A stretch of 64,000 bases of DNA, from NCBI GenBank assembly GCA_026913215.1, contig JAPTYK010000001.1:6200001-6264000 (forward strand). Reading direction: 5' to 3'. The stretch is from Streptomyces diastatochromogenes (GTDB lineage: Bacteria > Actinomycetota > Actinomycetes > Streptomycetales > Streptomycetaceae). Both the position numbers and the translations under genes were made by a program. The notes below the pieces were generated by a model. The model saw only the letters and a list, made by a program, of their open reading frames with translations. It had not been told where the DNA came from and did no database searches. Positions 62,499-64,000 of this stretch are shown piece after piece. Position 1 is the first letter of the stretch. Each line of letters opens with the position of its first letter.

Positions 62499-63074
62499 TC
62501 ACCGCTCCACCTCGATCCGCCGCAGGCACTCCGGGCCAGCGCGGGGTAGGCGGCGGCGATCGCCTCGTACAGCCGCCGCCGCAGCAGCCGCTCGGCCTCG
62601 CCCCGGCCGGTCTGCCCGTACAGCCCGTCGAGGAGCGACTCGTACCGCGAGAGGGCGTGCCGCAGATAGTTCACCTGCCAGCGCGCCAGGGCCGGGGCGG
62701 GGTCCGGCCCGGGCTGCGGGCCCCAGCAGGTGCCGGTGCCGCACCGCCCGCCGCTCCAGCTCGGGGCCGGGCAGCCGGGGCACCTCGATCGGCTCCGCGC
62801 GGATCGCGGCCAGGACGGCGGCCCGCCGCCGCTCGGCGTGGACGCCGGGGGCCGAGGCACGGGCCCGGCGGAGCGCGGCCGCCTCGCCGAACTCGGCCGT
62901 CCGCTCCACCGTCTCCACCCTCGCCAGGAGGTAGAGCCGCACCGGCGCGAGGGACCAGCGGCGCGGATCGCGCCCCTGCACGTCGGGCGTGCCGAGCAGG
63001 TCCCGCACCATCGCGTCGTTCCAGCCGCGCCGGCGCACCCCGGCGAGCGTCACATAGGTCGTACGGTCCGTCAT
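62499..63074 (-). CDS. Conserved-looking Streptomyces protein of unknown function (frame breaks)
   Basis: ATG 63074: TDRTTYVTLAGVRRRGWNDAMVRDLLGTPDVQGRDPRRWSLAPVRLYLLARV, a small DNA-binding-like start (helix, GWND.MV..LLG.P), then basic helices. The frame changes near 62735 (PALARWQVNYLRHALSRYESLLDGLYGQTGRGEAE...) and 62535 (ECLRRIEVER). About 192 residues. No named family recognised. Confidence 0.5.
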   Translation of the reverse strand: MTDRTTYVTLAGVRRRGWNDAMVRDLLGTPDVQGRDPRRWSLAPVRLYLLARVETVERTAEFGEAAALRRARASAPGVHAERRRAAVLAAIRAEPIEVPRLPGPELERRAVRHRHLLGPAARAGPRPGPGALAGELSAARPLAVRVAPRRAVRADRPGRGRAAAAAAAVRGDRRRLPRAGPECLRRIEVER

Positions 63075-63205
63075 GATTCCCCCAAAGTCGACTACGGAGC
63101 GTGACGATTCCAGTGAAGCGCACCCCACTGACAACGCCCCCTTGCCGACCCTCCGCCCCCTGTGCGATATAGGTCTGGACCTTTTCGACGGACGGAGGCC
63201 GGCCC

Positions 63206-64000
63206 GTGCAACGCCCGCTCACCGCAAGCCTGTTGACCGTGCTCGCGCTCACCCTCACCGCCTGCGCCGGCACCGCCGCCCCGCGCCGAAGGACACCCGG
63301 GCGCCCACCGCCCCACCGGAGTCACCGCCACCGTCGGCAGCGCGAGCACCGTCCACGTCATGTGGAGCGCGGCCACCGACGACCGCGCCGTCACCGGATA
63401 CGCCGTCTACCGCGAGGGACGCGAGGTCAAGGACGTCCCCGCCACCACCCTGATGACCGACGTCATCGGCCTCACCCCGCCACCCGCCACCGCTTCACCG
63501 TCCGCGCCCACGACGCCGCCGGCAACGTCTCGCCCCCAGCGCCACCGTCACCGCGACCACCCTCCCCGCCGCCGCCGAGGACCGCACGCCCCCACCGCCC
63601 CGACCGCCCTCCGCGTCACCGCCGACGGCAACCGCGCCGCCACCCTCCACTGGGCCCCGGCCCGCGACGACACCCGCGTCACCGCGTACGACGTCTACCG
63701 GGCCGACACCCGCATCCACACCGTCCCCGGCACCGCCACCACCGCCCACCTCACCGGCCTGCGCCCCGGCACCGCCTACGCGTTCACCGTCCGGGCCCGC
63801 GACGCCGCCGAGAACTCCTCCCGGACAGCGCCCCCGCCGACCTCACCACCGCCCCGTCCCCGGTGCCCCGCCGAACACCGCCCCCACCGACCTCACCGTC
63901 ACGGCCGCCAAGGGCCGGATCACCCTCACCTGGACCCCGCCGCACACGGACGCCCCCATCACCCACCACGAACTCCACCTCAACGGCCGCTTCGCCACCA
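63206..64000 (+). CDS. Secreted lipoprotein with fibronectin type III repeats, partial
   Basis: GTG 63206 after GACGGAGG. Signal with lipobox: PLTASLLTVLALTLTACAG. At least three FN3 modules follow: PTGVTATVGSASTVHVMWSAATDD...TGYAVYREG, PTALRVTADGNRAATLHWAPARDD...YDVYRAD, and TDLTVTAAKGRITLTWTPP at the window end. The frame shifts near 63290, 63487, 63535, 63590, 63825 and 63870 in C runs. FN3 repeats in Streptomyces secreted proteins usually link to polysaccharide-degrading domains, which would lie outside the window. Confidence 0.65.
   Translation, partial: MQRPLTASLLTVLALTLTACAGTAAPRRRTPGRPPPHRSHRHRRQREHRPRHVERGHRRPRRHRIRRLPRGTRGQGRPRHHPDDRRHRPHPATRHRFTVRAHDAAGNVSPPAPPSPRPPSPPPPRTARPHRPDRPPRHRRRQPRRHPPLGPGPRRHPRHRVRRLPGRHPHPHRPRHRHHRPPHRPAPRHRLRVHRPGPRRRRELLPDSAPADLTTAPSPVPRRTPPPPTSPSRPPRAGSPSPGPRRTRTPPSPTTNSTSTAASPP

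Overview
The window is high-GC actinobacterial DNA, almost certainly Streptomyces: codons ending in G/C, frequent GTG/TTG starts, and a catabolic neighbourhood typical of that genus. It splits in two. Positions 1 to about 41,240 are the right-hand part of an integrated siphovirus-like prophage. From there to 64,000 is host chromosome. The prophage ends in a large serine integrase, directly followed by the 3' remnant of a host acyl/acetyl-CoA synthetase gene, so that gene is the attachment target; its other half should lie left of the window.

Prophage layout. A tail-protein C-terminus and a holin-like gene (1-608) close a structural region outside the window. Early and middle genes follow, nearly all on the plus strand and tightly overlapping: winged-helix replication proteins, DnaC-like loader, DnaB-like helicase, primase and SNF2-like helicase (0.8-8.7 kb); a DUF2637-type membrane protein, MerR-like protein, ssDNA-binding-like protein, C5-cytosine methyltransferase, family A DNA polymerase and class II ribonucleotide reductase (9-18 kb). 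A minus-strand island (XRE repressor plus seven-TM MAB_1171c-type protein, 18.1-19.35 kb) is the likely lysogeny module. Then come a recombination block (RecA-like, Hjc-like resolvase, WhiB-like factor, Cas4-like nuclease; 19.9-23.2 kb), a PAPS-reductase-like enzyme, RNA ligase, a preQ0-transporter-like VUT protein with a DpdA-like transglycosylase, dNMP kinase, RuvC-like resolvase (23-30.9 kb), a SpoVS-like protein, small proteins and lysis genes (31-34.6 kb), a nucleotidyltransferase, a second transglycosylase-like protein (35.7-38.7 kb) and the integrase. Five intergenic sites share the motif TTGA(G/A)CAACAA in either orientation, probably phage operators.

Chromosome layout. fadD-type ligase, GNAT, TIGR04222 protein, Mrr-like protein, glyoxylate carboligase, ArsR-type regulator and MFS pump, catalase, tartronate semialdehyde reductase, hydroxypyruvate isomerase, thiamine-binding protein, HTH regulator, then uraD-uraH-uricase, two NCS2 permeases, 8-oxoguanine deaminase, an Asp/Glu racemase, and a fibronectin-repeat lipoprotein running off the end. 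Together this is a purine, urate and glyoxylate salvage island: permeases import purines, uricase/UraH/UraD degrade urate, Gcl/GlxR/Hyi recover glyoxylate carbon, and catalase removes uricase-derived peroxide. Two operator families tie it together: paired TTCCG-N5-CGGAA boxes at gcl and hyi, and TCAACA-N3-TGTTGA over the -35 boxes of katA and uraD.

Caution: more than 25 genes, phage and host alike, are broken by one-base indels, mostly in C or G runs. Conserved sequence continues in the next frame and lengths become multiples of three once the base is restored. I treat these as probable sequencing errors, give one spanning coordinate per gene, and say so in each entry. I saw no tRNA, rRNA, CRISPR array or insertion sequence.
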